A stretch of DNA of 64,000 bases from Virgibacillus sp. AGTR (GTDB lineage: Bacteria > Bacillota > Bacilli > Bacillales > Amphibacillaceae), in the NCBI RefSeq assembly GCF_016919725.2, contig NZ_JAJERH010000002.1:1-64000 (forward strand), given 5' to 3'. Shown piece by piece: positions 18,666 to 28,149 of the stretch (its first letter is position 1; each line of letters opens with the position of its first letter). Both the position numbers and the translations under genes were made by a program. The notes below the pieces were generated by a model. It did not search any database and had not been told where the DNA came from. It saw only the letters and a program-made list of their open reading frames with translations.

Positions 18666-18737
18666 TCCATATTCCTCCTTATAATAAGATTCATCTATTA
18701 TTCTTCGATTACTGTAAAATTCCATATTTCATAGTAT

Positions 18738-18922
18738 AAAGTGCAACTTCCATCCGTAGGGGATTTTGTTTATCCCCACGTATGGTTAGCACCACAAGGG
18801 TATGACCTAGAGGCCTTTAAACCAACGGACATTTACTGGCAGTCGATTTCCCCCTTATCCATATTGCTTTCTCTCTATTGCTTGAAGCAGGGAACTAACT
18901 GCAAGTTATATGTGGGATAAAT
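18738..18922 (+). repeat. Repeat family A, full-length copy
   Basis: Starts AAAGTGCAACTTCCATCCG and ends GTTATATGTGGGATAAA. Outer arms ATCCGTAGGGG / CCCCACGTAT are slightly imperfect. Lies upstream of sbcD and bdhA; the rest of 18923-19190 is AT-rich with no gene. Confidence 0.88.
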
Positions 18923-19248
18923 CGTTAAAAGTTAGAAACCATATCTTCATTCTACCTGCATGCTAGACTAGATGATTCTATGTTTCTCAATCATAATTTT
19001 AACATAATGATTCACATCTACGAACTAACTACTAAAGGTATACTTCTAACAAAATCACCCAAATGAATTCCGATTGACCCATAACTTATAGACTACAAAC
19101 AATATATTTTCTAATTTGTATATTACTTGTAAAATTATCTTGACTAATATGTGAAGTTTCGACAGAAATAGACAAATTATAAAATAAGAATGGTATACTA
19201 AAGTAGTAATTTAATTATTTCCATCTGAGTAATAAGGAGGATAATTCC

Positions 19249-20298
19249 ATGAAAGCTGCAGTATGGTACGGTAAAAAAGATGTACGAGTAGAAGAACGAG
19301 AATTGAAACCTTTAAAAGAAACTGAAGTAAAGGTGAGAGTAGCTTGGGCAGGCATTTGCGGAAGTGATCTTCATGAATATGAGGAAGGACCTGTATTTGT
19401 TCCTGTAGAAAAAGAAGATCCTTTAACAGGTGATACAACTCCATTAACATTTGGGCATGAGTTTGCAGGAGTTGTAGAAGAAGTAGGTGCAAAGGTTACC
19501 ACATATAAGCCGGGCGACCGAGTAGCAGTAAATCCTACCCTTACATTCGGAAATAAATCAGAGGATCTTGACCCATATGATGGCTTTGCCTTTATCGGTT
19601 TAAATACAGATGGTGGATTTACATCATTTACAAATGTTCCAGAAAAAAATGTATATCACCTACCTGAGCCATTAACATTACAAGACGGAGCTTTAGTTGA
19701 ACCGACAGCAGTTGCTGTTCAAGCAATAAAAGAAGGCGGACTAGTATTTGGCGACACTGTTGCAGTATTCGGTGCTGGACCGATTGGATTATTAACAATC
19801 ATTGCAGCAAAAGCAGCAGGTGCAAGCAAAATTATTGCATTAGACCTATCGGAAACAAGGCTGCAAAAAGCAAAAGAAGTCGGAGCAACACATATTATTA
19901 ATTCTGGGGAAACTGATCCAGTAAAAGCTATTACAGATATCGTACCTGAAGGTGTAGATGTTTCCTTTGAAGTTGCTGGCGTAGCTCCTACATTTGAGCA
20001 ATCTATTCAAGCAACGAAACCAAGAGGAACCATGGTAATCGTATCAATCTTTGCTAGACCGATTGAATGGAACCCATTCCAATTAACAGGTAAAGGTGTG
20101 AAAATCACTTCATCTATAGCTTATACACCTACTTCTTTTCAGCAAACGATTGATTTAATGGCATCTGGTCAAATACAGCCACAATCTGTTATCACGGATG
20201 AAATACAGCTGGATGACATAATTGAAAAAGGCTTTGAAGCATTATCTAAGGACAAGTCTCAAGCAAAAATATTAGTAGAATTAAGTGGGGAAAAATAA
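19249..20298 (+). CDS. bdhA: (R,R)-2,3-butanediol dehydrogenase BdhA
   Basis: A 349-residue zinc-dependent medium-chain dehydrogenase that interconverts acetoin and 2,3-butanediol with NAD(H). Catalytic zinc motif GICGSDLHEYEEGP (Cys near 37), FGHEFAGVVEEVG, and the Rossmann loop VFGAGPIGLL are present. The insertion VPVEKEDPLTGDTTPLTFGHE is typical of the BdhA/BDH1 group. AAGGAGGA precedes the ATG. No acetoin gene neighbours. A TATACT -10 element lies about 50 bp upstream (19194-19199). Other polyol dehydrogenase specificity is possible. Confidence 0.88.
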   Translation: MKAAVWYGKKDVRVEERELKPLKETEVKVRVAWAGICGSDLHEYEEGPVFVPVEKEDPLTGDTTPLTFGHEFAGVVEEVGAKVTTYKPGDRVAVNPTLTFGNKSEDLDPYDGFAFIGLNTDGGFTSFTNVPEKNVYHLPEPLTLQDGALVEPTAVAVQAIKEGGLVFGDTVAVFGAGPIGLLTIIAAKAAGASKIIALDLSETRLQKAKEVGATHIINSGETDPVKAITDIVPEGVDVSFEVAGVAPTFEQSIQATKPRGTMVIVSIFARPIEWNPFQLTGKGVKITSSIAYTPTSFQQTIDLMASGQIQPQSVITDEIQLDDIIEKGFEALSKDKSQAKILVELSGEK

Positions 20299-20359
20299 GA
20301 AATAACGTTTAATTGTAATTAACCAGATATAGAGCATGGGATGTGCACACTATATAGAT

Positions 20360-20520
20360 AAAGTGAAACAACGATCCGTGGAGGGATGTTTATCCTCCAC
20401 GGATTGTTAGTACCACAAGGGTATAACCTAAAGGCCTTGGAACCAATCTGACTTATAACTGGTAGTTGATCCCCTTCTTATCCATATTGAGGGCATACTG
20501 CACGTGATATGCGGGATACA
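20360..20520 (+). repeat. Repeat family A, full-length with inner deletion
   Basis: Outer arms ATCCGTGGAGG / CCTCCACGGAT are perfectly complementary but differ from other copies. The inner hairpin is shortened (TATTGAGGGCATACTGCACG). It abuts family B copy 2. Confidence 0.85.
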
Positions 20521-20521
20521 A

Positions 20522-20702
20522 GCTCCCGATTAGAAACATAGCGAGTGGAGCGAGTCAACGGAAATAAGGAAATCACAGTGAGCTTGCGAGCCGATGATGA
20601 ATTATCGTGAGACGATTCGTGAAGTCACATCGTTTCTGGGCGCTGGAGCTGGACGCGGCTTAACACGCATATTTATCCACATGGACAAATTTTATCATTT
20701 CC
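20522..20702 (+). repeat. Dispersed repeat family B, copy 2
   Basis: Aligns with 2646-2829 along its whole length, with about 20 percent differences by eye. Directly follows a family A copy. Confidence 0.8.
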
Positions 20703-20805
20703 TTCATTTCCGATGACTACCAAAAAATAGATTTCAAAGCAGGTATTTATACTTTAAAATCCATTTTATCTAGCCTATATAGTTAAATTATGTTAATAAC
20801 TTCAT

Positions 20806-20859
20806 CTATACCATCGCAACAGCAATTAAACCTAATATAAATTCTACCGTTCGTTTCAT
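20806..20859 (-). pseudogene. 17-codon start of a DUF4064-like membrane protein, then stop
   Basis: AAGGAGTTAGCT lies about 5-7 nt before ATG at 20859, and the frame reads MKRTVEFILGLIAVAMV then TAG. This matches the N-terminus common to small DUF4064-type membrane proteins of bacilli (from memory), the rest of which is absent. Either a decayed gene or a tiny membrane peptide. Confidence 0.5.
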
Positions 20860-20935
20860 AGCTAACTCCTTATTTATATTTATCATTTATATACGAACAC
20901 ATTCATTTAATGGTTCCATCAATTATGAATGAAGA

Positions 20936-21820
20936 TCAGCGGTACCAAGCTTGGATACACGTTGTAAAGTTTTTATGATCTCTAATAACATCTAGCGAAT
21001 AGGTCAGCATGGTCTGATAGTTGCCCATTTTCCTTCCCCACACAAGCGAGGATACAATATGCATGGCACTATATAATGCATATAGTTCCCAAAACTTTAT
21101 AGAAACATCATTTTCGTTATAACCATCAACAATTCCCCTTGTAAACGCATTGCTTACTCGATTAGAAAAAAAGCCGAGTTTTTGGAGATCATGAATAGGA
21201 TCACCCCAGTCTATTCTCTGAAAATCAATTATTCCTGCAAATCTGCCTTCGTTGATCAATAGATTAGCAGGATGAAAGTCATCATGCTGAAATGTATTTG
21301 GCCTATTGTATAATAATTGCTCATTTTCCTTAATATACGACCGAAGCATCCTTTTCATGTTTACATCAACATCGATAGCCTCCAATTCTGACAGATATTT
21401 ATTACTTTTTCGTCTTTTAATTTCGTACCATGATGGTATATTTTCTGGGGCTGGAAAGGCGTGCAGCTTCTTTAATTCCATACCAGCTTGAATTCCCGCT
21501 TCGTACTGTTCATCTTCTGTTAAACATTGTAAGACAGCTTCTCCATCCTTACCGGTAATATAAGTAAGTATCATATATGAATAATCCGTATCCGTTATAG
21601 AGCCAAATTCAACTGCTTCAGGGACATACTTGGAATAAGTTTGTAAGCGCATGATTGTCTTAAATTCCTTTTCCCTACTCGCTTCCTGTTCACTTGAAAA
21701 AACTCGGATAAGATAGCGATTATCAACTACAAATTTTTTATCAGCTGAAAAACCCTTCTTAATTTTCTTTATTCTTGAATCGTGATTAACAAAAGGTATC
21801 TTATCTATTAGTTGATCCAT
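20936..21820 (-). CDS. Aminoglycoside phosphotransferase (APH) family protein
   Basis: A kinase-like protein of about 294 residues. The catalytic loop FQHDDFHPANLLIN and the metal motif GIIDFQRIDWGDPIHDL are the Brenner and DFG-equivalent motifs of the APH/choline-kinase fold. ATG at 21820 is chosen because AAGGTGGTG lies 5-6 nt upstream; an earlier GTG at 21832 falls inside that site. It stands alone between repeats. Chromosomal members of this family in bacilli mostly have unknown small-molecule substrates, so drug resistance should not be assumed. Confidence 0.8.
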   Translation of the reverse strand: MDQLIDKIPFVNHDSRIKKIKKGFSADKKFVVDNRYLIRVFSSEQEASREKEFKTIMRLQTYSKYVPEAVEFGSITDTDYSYMILTYITGKDGEAVLQCLTEDEQYEAGIQAGMELKKLHAFPAPENIPSWYEIKRRKSNKYLSELEAIDVDVNMKRMLRSYIKENEQLLYNRPNTFQHDDFHPANLLINEGRFAGIIDFQRIDWGDPIHDLQKLGFFSNRVSNAFTRGIVDGYNENDVSIKFWELYALYSAMHIVSSLVWGRKMGNYQTMLTYSLDVIRDHKNFTTCIQAWYR

Positions 21821-21931
21821 ACCATTCACCACCTTAATCTAAAATTTACGCATTAATATTCGACATAATTATGCAAATATCCTGTAAATTATAGACTAAA
21901 TGTATACATATGAAAAGAGAAACTTTTAGAT

Positions 21932-22000
21932 AAAGTAAAGCTTCAATCAGTGGGGGTTTTTTGTTTATCAATTATTGTTTATCCCCCACTGATTACTAGT
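21932..22000 (+). repeat. Repeat family A, outer hairpin only
   Basis: AAAGTAAAGCTTCAATCAGTGGGGG...CCCCCACTGATTACTAG: the outer hairpin with covarying arms (ATCAGTGGGGG / CCCCCACTGAT) and a duplicated loop (TTGTTTATCA ATTATTGTTTATC). The inner half is missing. Confidence 0.75.
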
Positions 22001-22081
22001 TGAACAAATAAGTGGGTTTTACCCTTACTCCGCAAAAAAATAATGCCTACTAAGCATTTATTATATCGACACTTCTTTTAA

Positions 22082-22326
22082 TCACCTCTCATACTTCACA
22101 AACTGCCCCTTAATCTGTTGTTGGTTTCGGTCAACAAAAGGTAGCATCGATCGATAGGTACCCAGTTCATAGACTTCACTTATTTCAGTAATGCGCGCAA
22201 TCCTAGATAAGCCTTAGCTTCTATTTTGCAGGGTGATAATCTCGCCTAAATCGTTAAGTAAAATAATGTCGGAGAAATAGTCTCTCGGGTCTGCCCCCCA
22301 CAATGTGCGATACAGTGTGAAGTCTC
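22082..22326 (-). pseudogene. Decayed ORF downstream of the HpaB-type gene, unknown family
   Basis: The minus strand keeps one frame for about 80 codons: LYRTLWGADPRDYFSDIILL, then NDLGEIITLQNRS, an in-frame TAA, then GLSRIARITEISEVYELG, TYRSMLPFVDRN and QQQIKGQFVKYER before a TGA at 22084-22082. No start codon or ribosome site is seen. Codon use looks protein-like. I do not recognise the family. It begins about 20 bp after the stop of the hydroxylase gene and may have been its operon partner. Confidence 0.45.
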
Positions 22327-22347
22327 AGCAACTAATATTTAGTTATG

Positions 22348-23820
22348 CTATCTACTACTTTTGCTTTCATTTTCCGATGTGAATGTTTGATCTATAAATG
22401 CTTTAATAAACTCCTGATATTTTTTCTTATTATAACCATGGTATAATTCACTTGCTAATACATTAGGAACACCAAAGAAAAATCGCTCATATTGTGTTTG
22501 TCTGGAACCAAATGGGCTCATTGTCAAATCCCATGCTAATCGAAATAACTTCACCCTTTCCACTGCATCTTTTGTTGCACTCTGCAAATATTGATCCAAA
22601 TCCATCCGTATAGACGAATTAAAATCTTCCTCTGTAGGTATAGTCATTAATCCGCTAGCAGCAAGTAATTGAATGATTTCCACTGCCCGTGGGTAAATTT
22701 TGGGAAATGCGCTACTTGCTGCCTGTAACGAAGCTAATTCCGGTCGCATCAGTCCAAACTCATCCAGTGTCGCATTCACCTCTGATTTAATTAACAATGC
22801 TTTTATTGTCTCTAAACCGACAATGATTTCTGCCATCTTCTCTTGTACATTCTCGTACGTACCAGTATGGATTGACTCGATAATCTCCTCAGCAATACCC
22901 AAAACGAATTCTAGCTTTACAACCTGCCTATTAATCACTTGATGCAGACTAAAAGGCAAAAACGCACTTTCTCGTTGAAAACGATTACCTACCTCGATGT
23001 TTTTATAAAAAAAGACCCGCTCCCATGGTATGAAAACATTATCAAATACAATCATCGTATCCATTTCTTCAAATCGAGAACTTAATGGATAATTAAAAGA
23101 GGAATCTCCCTTACAGAATGATTCGCGACAAATGAATTTTAGCCCATTAGCATCACTAGGAACAGATAAAAAGTATGCATTATTTTCTTCAAATATTCTT
23201 CCAGCTGAAAAAACAAGCAGCTCATCTGTCATTCCGCCCTGTGTTGCCAAAAGCCGGGCACCTTTTATAATTAAACCTGCTTCTGTTTCATCTACAATTT
23301 TGGCAGCAATTGGTTCTTCGCTATCTTCTATATAATACTTTGACCGATTGAATTGTGGGTTAATAAAGGTATGTGTAAACGACATATCTTCTTCCCTAGC
23401 CCTTTCATAAAATTGAACAAGCCGCTTCGGAAAGCAATTTGCTTTTCCTTCCAATAACCTTGCAGAAGAAGCGAAGGCCATTAATACGGTGTTCATATAA
23501 TCTGGACTCCTACCCATCATTCCACCATGTATTTTTGCCCATATTTGTATCATACGACTACGTTTCTTTAATTCCTGTATCGTCCTAGGCTGTATATAAG
23601 AAGTTCCAATACGATCACCTGTATGAGGTGAATGATAGGTCATTTCTTCAATATAATCATCCCTCAGCTGCAAATCATAGAGCATGGCTTGACTTTGAAT
23701 CGCGCCTTTAAAAGCTGGATGCTGAGAAATCCTCCCATTTATTTTCCCCCCGTTATACCAAATTTCTGTGTTCAACTGATCAATCCGCTTTATATAATCG
23801 TCACCTGAAATGGCAGGCAT
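22348..23820 (-). CDS. 4-hydroxyphenylacetate 3-monooxygenase (HpaB) family oxygenase
   Basis: A 490-residue FADH2-using aromatic hydroxylase of the HpaB type, acyl-CoA dehydrogenase fold. Markers: TGDRIGTSYIQPRT (68-80), IHGGMMGRSPDYMN (97-110), THTFINPQ, and FDNVFIPWERVFFY for the flavin site. Such enzymes hydroxylate phenols to catechols and need a separate flavin reductase (HpaC), which is not recognisable next to it. GGGGTGTAAC precedes the ATG. A decayed ORF follows. Substrate may differ from 4-hydroxyphenylacetate. Confidence 0.85.
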   Translation of the reverse strand: MPAISGDDYIKRIDQLNTEIWYNGGKINGRISQHPAFKGAIQSQAMLYDLQLRDDYIEEMTYHSPHTGDRIGTSYIQPRTIQELKKRSRMIQIWAKIHGGMMGRSPDYMNTVLMAFASSARLLEGKANCFPKRLVQFYERAREEDMSFTHTFINPQFNRSKYYIEDSEEPIAAKIVDETEAGLIIKGARLLATQGGMTDELLVFSAGRIFEENNAYFLSVPSDANGLKFICRESFCKGDSSFNYPLSSRFEEMDTMIVFDNVFIPWERVFFYKNIEVGNRFQRESAFLPFSLHQVINRQVVKLEFVLGIAEEIIESIHTGTYENVQEKMAEIIVGLETIKALLIKSEVNATLDEFGLMRPELASLQAASSAFPKIYPRAVEIIQLLAASGLMTIPTEEDFNSSIRMDLDQYLQSATKDAVERVKLFRLAWDLTMSPFGSRQTQYERFFFGVPNVLASELYHGYNKKKYQEFIKAFIDQTFTSENESKSSR

Positions 23821-23884
23821 TTGTTACACCCCTTACAATTTCCAAATTAAATGCATCGTATCATTTAAAAAGATTTTCTTTCTT

Positions 23885-24088
23885 AAAGTGAAACTTCCAT
23901 CCGGCTTTTACTGAAACAAATACGTACAAAGGCTTAAATCGCCACGTCCTGTGGCAACGCCTTTGTGACCTACTTCCATGTAGGCCCGAACAAATCGGAC
24001 ATTTACTGGCAGTTGAACCCCTTCTTATCTATATTGCTTTCACTTTATTCCTTGAGGTGGGGGGCTTACTGCCAGTTATATGCGGGAT
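23885..24088 (+). repeat. Repeat family A, variant copy of a head-to-tail dimer
   Basis: Starts AAAGTGAAACTTCCATCC but then carries GGCTTTTACTGAAACAAATA... up to ATGTAGGCCCGAAC in place of the outer 3' arm and linker; resumes at AATCGGACATTTACTGGCAGT. The same insert occurs at 45731-45937. It joins the next copy through a shared GGGATAAAGTGAAAC. Confidence 0.9.
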
Positions 24089-24246
24089 AAAGTGAAACTT
24101 CCATCCGTGGGGAGTGTGTTTATCCCCCACGGATGGTTAGTGGAACCAATCGGACATTTACTGGCAGTTGAACCCCTTCTTATCTATATTGCTTTCACTT
24201 TATTCCTTGAGGTGGGGGGCTTACTGCCAGTTATATGCGGGATAAA
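24089..24246 (+). repeat. Repeat family A, second copy of dimer
   Basis: Perfect outer arms CCATCCGTGGGG / CCCCACGGATGG with the ACCACAAGGGTATGACC linker deleted. Its inner half is almost identical to that of the preceding copy, as after recent duplication or conversion. Confidence 0.9.
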
Positions 24247-24425
24247 AACATCTATATACCAATATATTAGGCAGCCCAAATTATGTTAAAAAATCAAAGC
24301 ATGCAAATTAAAACTATTTCATCTATAATGAAAGGACACCATTTAAAATTGTTTTTCTTGATCAAGTCATTTATCTTAGACATACTTAATATATATACAT
24401 AAGTTTCTTTTAGAGGAGGATAAGC

Positions 24426-25820
24426 ATGCGAAATCAAACTATATTTTTAAAGAATTTGAATCAGCATACGTTAAAACTTGATGTTAATCGAATGGCCATT
24501 TATAAACAAAGTAAGGTTATAGAAGCCACTGACCTCCAGCAGCAACGATATTATTTATTTTTCCATAACGATAAGTATTTAACGTATGACAGCTCAAGGA
24601 CCACCCGAAAAACATCTCACCTAAGGAAAGCTTTCCAATACGGACTCGTACTTTCTTCTCCACATCCATTTATCGAATTACAAATCTCACCTTATTCCCA
24701 ATTTAAGAAACGAAAATATAGTTCCCTTTTTCAAAAACTATTAAATGAATACACACTTCAGGAAACTGCATTAATCACTACCTACTTCGAATCCTTTATA
24801 AAAAAAGAAAAGCTAGCAAATTTTATTGAAAAATGCTTTTATAAAGAGCGACGAGATGGAAAATTACTATCTTGTTACCGTATTTTTAGGATCCTTAGAG
24901 GCTTTGCTCCTAATCACCGATTAGTTGATACGTTTTCCAGTGATTTAACATTTGCAAAGTACGAGGAACTATACAAACATAAAGATGAGAAAATGCTTAT
25001 GAAAGACCCCATTTATGTAGAAGAAATTTGTTATGACCATAAACACGAAGATTTTCAAAAGCTTGCACACATATATAAGCAGCAGGAACGATGGATGGAT
25101 TTAGCCGCTATCCATATAAGCCAAGCTGTCTATACACAACGTAATGCCGATTATCAGGAATTAAAAGCCACGTTAGACCAACACTACCCTGCTATCTCTT
25201 TAATAGAGGTTTTGGAAGATTTATATACACGCGGACTTACCTTAGATACATTCCTCAAAGACTTATTGAATGTATATTTATCAACAAAAAACGTACAAAA
25301 ATTAATGGTTTTGCAAAGCGAGCACAGCCTCTCCTTGGAACCTACCCAATCCAAATTGTTAGTAAATACAATCGAACAAATTACCGTCAATCCCGTCTCA
25401 CTGAATTCTAAAGAACTCCAGCAGCTCATTCTCACATTACATACGATAGATAGGAAGCAGGCAGATAGGATGTTACATCAAGCTATCTGCCGATTACTCT
25501 CTGAACTACCCCTTCCCGATATTTTAAAATGGCTAGAGCCATTTATGACGAAACCATTTGCAAAGCGGATTATTAATCTGGTTCATGAAATAAATGAACT
25601 TGCTGAAGACCCTAATCAACAGCGACGTCTGGGTGAACTCTATCATTATTTTAAACAGCAAGAATTAGCTATTGAATGCATGAGTTGGGATATGGAACTA
25701 TATCCTGATGACCCTAAACCAGTAGAATGGTTATCCATTCTCTATTCTGAGTTAGGTATGGAAGCAGAACATAAAGCATATCAACAGCTTTATATTGATA
25801 TGGTAAAAAGATCTTCTTAA
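24426..25820 (+). CDS. Hypothetical protein, helical repeat type
   Basis: A 464-residue soluble protein of unknown function. AGAGGAGGATAAGC precedes the ATG, so translation looks efficient. No signal peptide or membrane segment. The first 130 residues are rich in aromatic and basic residues (RYYLFFHNDKYLTY); from about 215 onward it looks all-helical, with TPR-like stretches such as EDFQKLAHIYKQQERWMDLA and the C-terminal QELAIECMSWDMELYPDDPK. Such repeats usually mediate protein contacts. The neighbours (dimeric repeat upstream, P450 downstream, 75 bp gap) give no firm hint. SWIM zinc-finger-like CxHx motifs were not found. Confidence 0.75.
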   Translation: MRNQTIFLKNLNQHTLKLDVNRMAIYKQSKVIEATDLQQQRYYLFFHNDKYLTYDSSRTTRKTSHLRKAFQYGLVLSSPHPFIELQISPYSQFKKRKYSSLFQKLLNEYTLQETALITTYFESFIKKEKLANFIEKCFYKERRDGKLLSCYRIFRILRGFAPNHRLVDTFSSDLTFAKYEELYKHKDEKMLMKDPIYVEEICYDHKHEDFQKLAHIYKQQERWMDLAAIHISQAVYTQRNADYQELKATLDQHYPAISLIEVLEDLYTRGLTLDTFLKDLLNVYLSTKNVQKLMVLQSEHSLSLEPTQSKLLVNTIEQITVNPVSLNSKELQQLILTLHTIDRKQADRMLHQAICRLLSELPLPDILKWLEPFMTKPFAKRIINLVHEINELAEDPNQQRRLGELYHYFKQQELAIECMSWDMELYPDDPKPVEWLSILYSELGMEAEHKAYQQLYIDMVKRSS

Positions 25821-25897
25821 TTCCAATATGTAGAAATTATGTTTGATCAAATAAAAGAAACTCGATAACCTATTTTTCTGCAAAAGGAGCGGTTCAA

Positions 25898-27094
25898 ATG
25901 AAATCTGTGAGCGATACGTTATTTACAAAGCCATTCATTGCTAATCCTTATCCAACTTATAATCAATTAAGAAAGGAAGAGCCAATTACCCAAATACGAC
26001 TTCCAGATGGTCAGTATGCATGGTTTATTACGAGATATGAAGATGCGTTAGCAGCATTAAAGGACCAACGATTTATTAAAGATTTTAGAAAACTGATACA
26101 TGAAGATGAATTAAATTATTATACCGTTTTAGATGAAAATATGTTGTTTGCAGATATGCCTGATCACAGACGCTTACGTGGTCTTGTTTCTAAGGCATTT
26201 ACTCCACAAATGATTGTAGGAATGAGAGGTCGTATTCAAGAAATAACAGACCATCTCCTTGACGAAATGGCTAATCACCAGTCTGTTGACGTAATCGATT
26301 CACTTGCTTTCCCACTACCAATCATCGTTATTTGTGAAATGTTAGGAATCCCAACAGAAGATCGTGATAAATTTCGCATTTGGTCAAATGTCTTAATTGA
26401 AGGAACAAATGGTGCCATGGTACAAGAGGATATGGAACAGCACATGGATAATTTCATCCACTATTTAAAGGAACGGTTTGCTATCGTACGTGTAAATCCT
26501 GGTGAAGATTTAATTAGTAAGTTGGTCATTACGGAGGCAGAAGGGAACCAACTTACTGAAAAAGAGTTATACGGTGTTGTATCATTATTAATAATTGCAG
26601 GACACGAGACAACCGTTAATTTTATTGGGAATAGCATTATGAATTTATTAGAACACCCTGAGCAGCTAGAATTATTAAAAAAGCAGCCAACATTAATCAC
26701 CAATGCATTGGAAGAAACACTGCGATTTAATGGTCCGGTTGAATACAGTACATCGCGTTGGGCTGGAGAAGATATCCTATTTAAAGGACAATCTATGAAA
26801 AAAGGGGATCTAGTCATCATTTCCCTTAATTCTGCCAATCACGATCCAGAGCAATTCAAAGATCCAGAAATTCTAGATATTACGCGAGAAAAAAGTAAGC
26901 ATTTAGCATTTGGTAAGGGAATTCACGCATGCTTAGGTGCTCCGCTTGCTCGTTTAGAAGGTGAAATTGCGATTTCTAGCTTCTTTAAACGTTATCCGCA
27001 CGCTGCCTTGAATATTACCAAACAAGATTTAGTATGGAGAACAGGCATGATTGTACGCGGTGTGAAAAGACTACCCATCCTTCTTAATCATTAA
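25898..27094 (+). CDS. Cytochrome P450
   Basis: A 398-residue soluble bacterial P450. Oxygen-binding helix AGHETT (234-239), ExxR at 273-276 (EETLR), PERF-like region around 316-325 and heme loop FGKGIHACLGAPLARLE with ligand Cys345. Size and motifs fit the CYP107/109-like group of bacilli, which hydroxylate fatty acids, steroids or secondary metabolites using ferredoxin or flavodoxin. AAAGGAGCGGTT precedes the ATG. A terminator follows, so it is monocistronic or ends an operon. Substrate not predictable. Confidence 0.93.
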   Translation: MKSVSDTLFTKPFIANPYPTYNQLRKEEPITQIRLPDGQYAWFITRYEDALAALKDQRFIKDFRKLIHEDELNYYTVLDENMLFADMPDHRRLRGLVSKAFTPQMIVGMRGRIQEITDHLLDEMANHQSVDVIDSLAFPLPIIVICEMLGIPTEDRDKFRIWSNVLIEGTNGAMVQEDMEQHMDNFIHYLKERFAIVRVNPGEDLISKLVITEAEGNQLTEKELYGVVSLLIIAGHETTVNFIGNSIMNLLEHPEQLELLKKQPTLITNALEETLRFNGPVEYSTSRWAGEDILFKGQSMKKGDLVIISLNSANHDPEQFKDPEILDITREKSKHLAFGKGIHACLGAPLARLEGEIAISSFFKRYPHAALNITKQDLVWRTGMIVRGVKRLPILLNH

Positions 27095-27146
27095 AGTAAT
27101 TAGCGTTTCGTAGTGAAAAAGGATAAAACGTATGGGAGGCAATCGA

Positions 27147-27196
27147 GTGAGAGGGAAAGCGAAGTACAGCATTTTCCCTCTCACCAACGTTTTTTT
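27147..27196 (+). terminator. Terminator of the P450 gene
   Basis: GTGAGAGGGAAA pairs with TTTTCCCTCTCAC around GCGAAGTACAGCA and is followed by CAACG and seven T. Confidence 0.85.
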
Positions 27197-27358
27197 ATAA
27201 TCATGCTTTTATTAATCTTTTTCCTGTTAATTCCCTCTTTGTAGGGAGCATTTAAATTGGATCCATTTCTCACCGATAATGATGTAATAAGTTATCTTTG
27301 AATCTATTCCTTATAAAACTTATACTTACCGTAGATCGCTATAGAAAGGATGATTCAT

Positions 27359-28081
27359 ATGGGACAAGTTATCAAAGGTAAAGTTGCCTACATTACAGGT
27401 GCTAGTAGTGGTATTGGACGAACTACTGCTCTCGTATTAGCAAAAGAGGGAGTCCATGTTGGCCTAATCGCCCGCACAAAAAGCAAGCTAGAAGAAGTTG
27501 CAAAGGAAGCAGCAGCCCATGGTGTTAAAGCAAGCTTTGCTACTGCTGATATAGCTAATCTAGAAGAAGTTGAGCAAGCGATTGATTACTTACAAAAAGA
27601 AATTGGCTCAGCAGATATACTTATAAATAATGCTGGTATTGGAGCATACGGTGCTTTTCTAGAGATGGACCCAGTAACATGGAAGCATACTTTCGAGGTT
27701 AATGTTTTTGGAACATACCACGTTACACGTGCTGTCTTGCCACAAATGGTTGAAAAGAATCAAGGAGACATTATTACTATTTCTTCTAGTAATGGACTAA
27801 AAGGCACAGCAGGTTCTACCTCCTATAGTGGATCTAAATTTGCTATTCAAGGTATGACAGAAGCACTAATGCAGGAAGTTCGTAAAAACAATATTCGCGT
27901 GTTCACGATGAATCCAAGTCTTGTTGCTACAGAACTTGCCTTCGGAGACCAATTAGCAGAAAAAAATGAGGATAAGTATATGCAGCCTGAAGATCTAGCG
28001 GAATATATGGTCGCTCAACTAAAACTACATCCTCGTATTTTCATTAAACAATCTTTACAATGGGCAACAAACCCATTTTAA
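27359..28081 (+). CDS. SDR family oxidoreductase (3-ketoacyl-(ACP) reductase-like)
   Basis: A short-chain dehydrogenase of about 240 residues. Cofactor loop TGASSGIG (14-21), LINNAGIGAYG, catalytic Ser (TISSSNG) and YxxxK (Tyr156, Lys160; SYSGSKFA). The frame is open from 27350, but AGAAAGGA sits 7 nt before the ATG at 27359. Closest in style to YqjQ/FabG-like bacillus SDRs of uncertain substrate. Monocistronic with a terminator downstream. Confidence 0.88.
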   Translation: MGQVIKGKVAYITGASSGIGRTTALVLAKEGVHVGLIARTKSKLEEVAKEAAAHGVKASFATADIANLEEVEQAIDYLQKEIGSADILINNAGIGAYGAFLEMDPVTWKHTFEVNVFGTYHVTRAVLPQMVEKNQGDIITISSSNGLKGTAGSTSYSGSKFAIQGMTEALMQEVRKNNIRVFTMNPSLVATELAFGDQLAEKNEDKYMQPEDLAEYMVAQLKLHPRIFIKQSLQWATNPF

Positions 28082-28114
28082 GATAAGTTGTATAGGTCCA
28101 CTTTTAAAATTAAC

Positions 28115-28148
28115 AAAGCAGAAGTCCCATCCCTTGGTCTTCTGCTTT
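28115..28148 (+). terminator. Terminator of the SDR gene
   Basis: AAAGCAGAAG and CTTCTGCTTT form a 10-bp stem around TCCCATCCCTTGGT; a weak T-containing tail (CACTTACTTT) follows. Confidence 0.65.
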
Positions 28149-28149
28149 C

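Noticed and set aside
20936-21820. Aminoglycoside resistance gene
   Set aside because: Only the general APH-fold motifs are present; chromosomal context and lack of mobile ends give no support for drug resistance.
23885-24246. Possible CRISPR array or group II intron from repeated units
   Set aside because: Only two long units per site, no regular spacers and no cas or reverse transcriptase gene.
24080-24289. 69-codon plus-strand open frame
   Set aside because: Lies within a family A copy and its 3' flank; no ribosome site and coding signal comes from the repeat.
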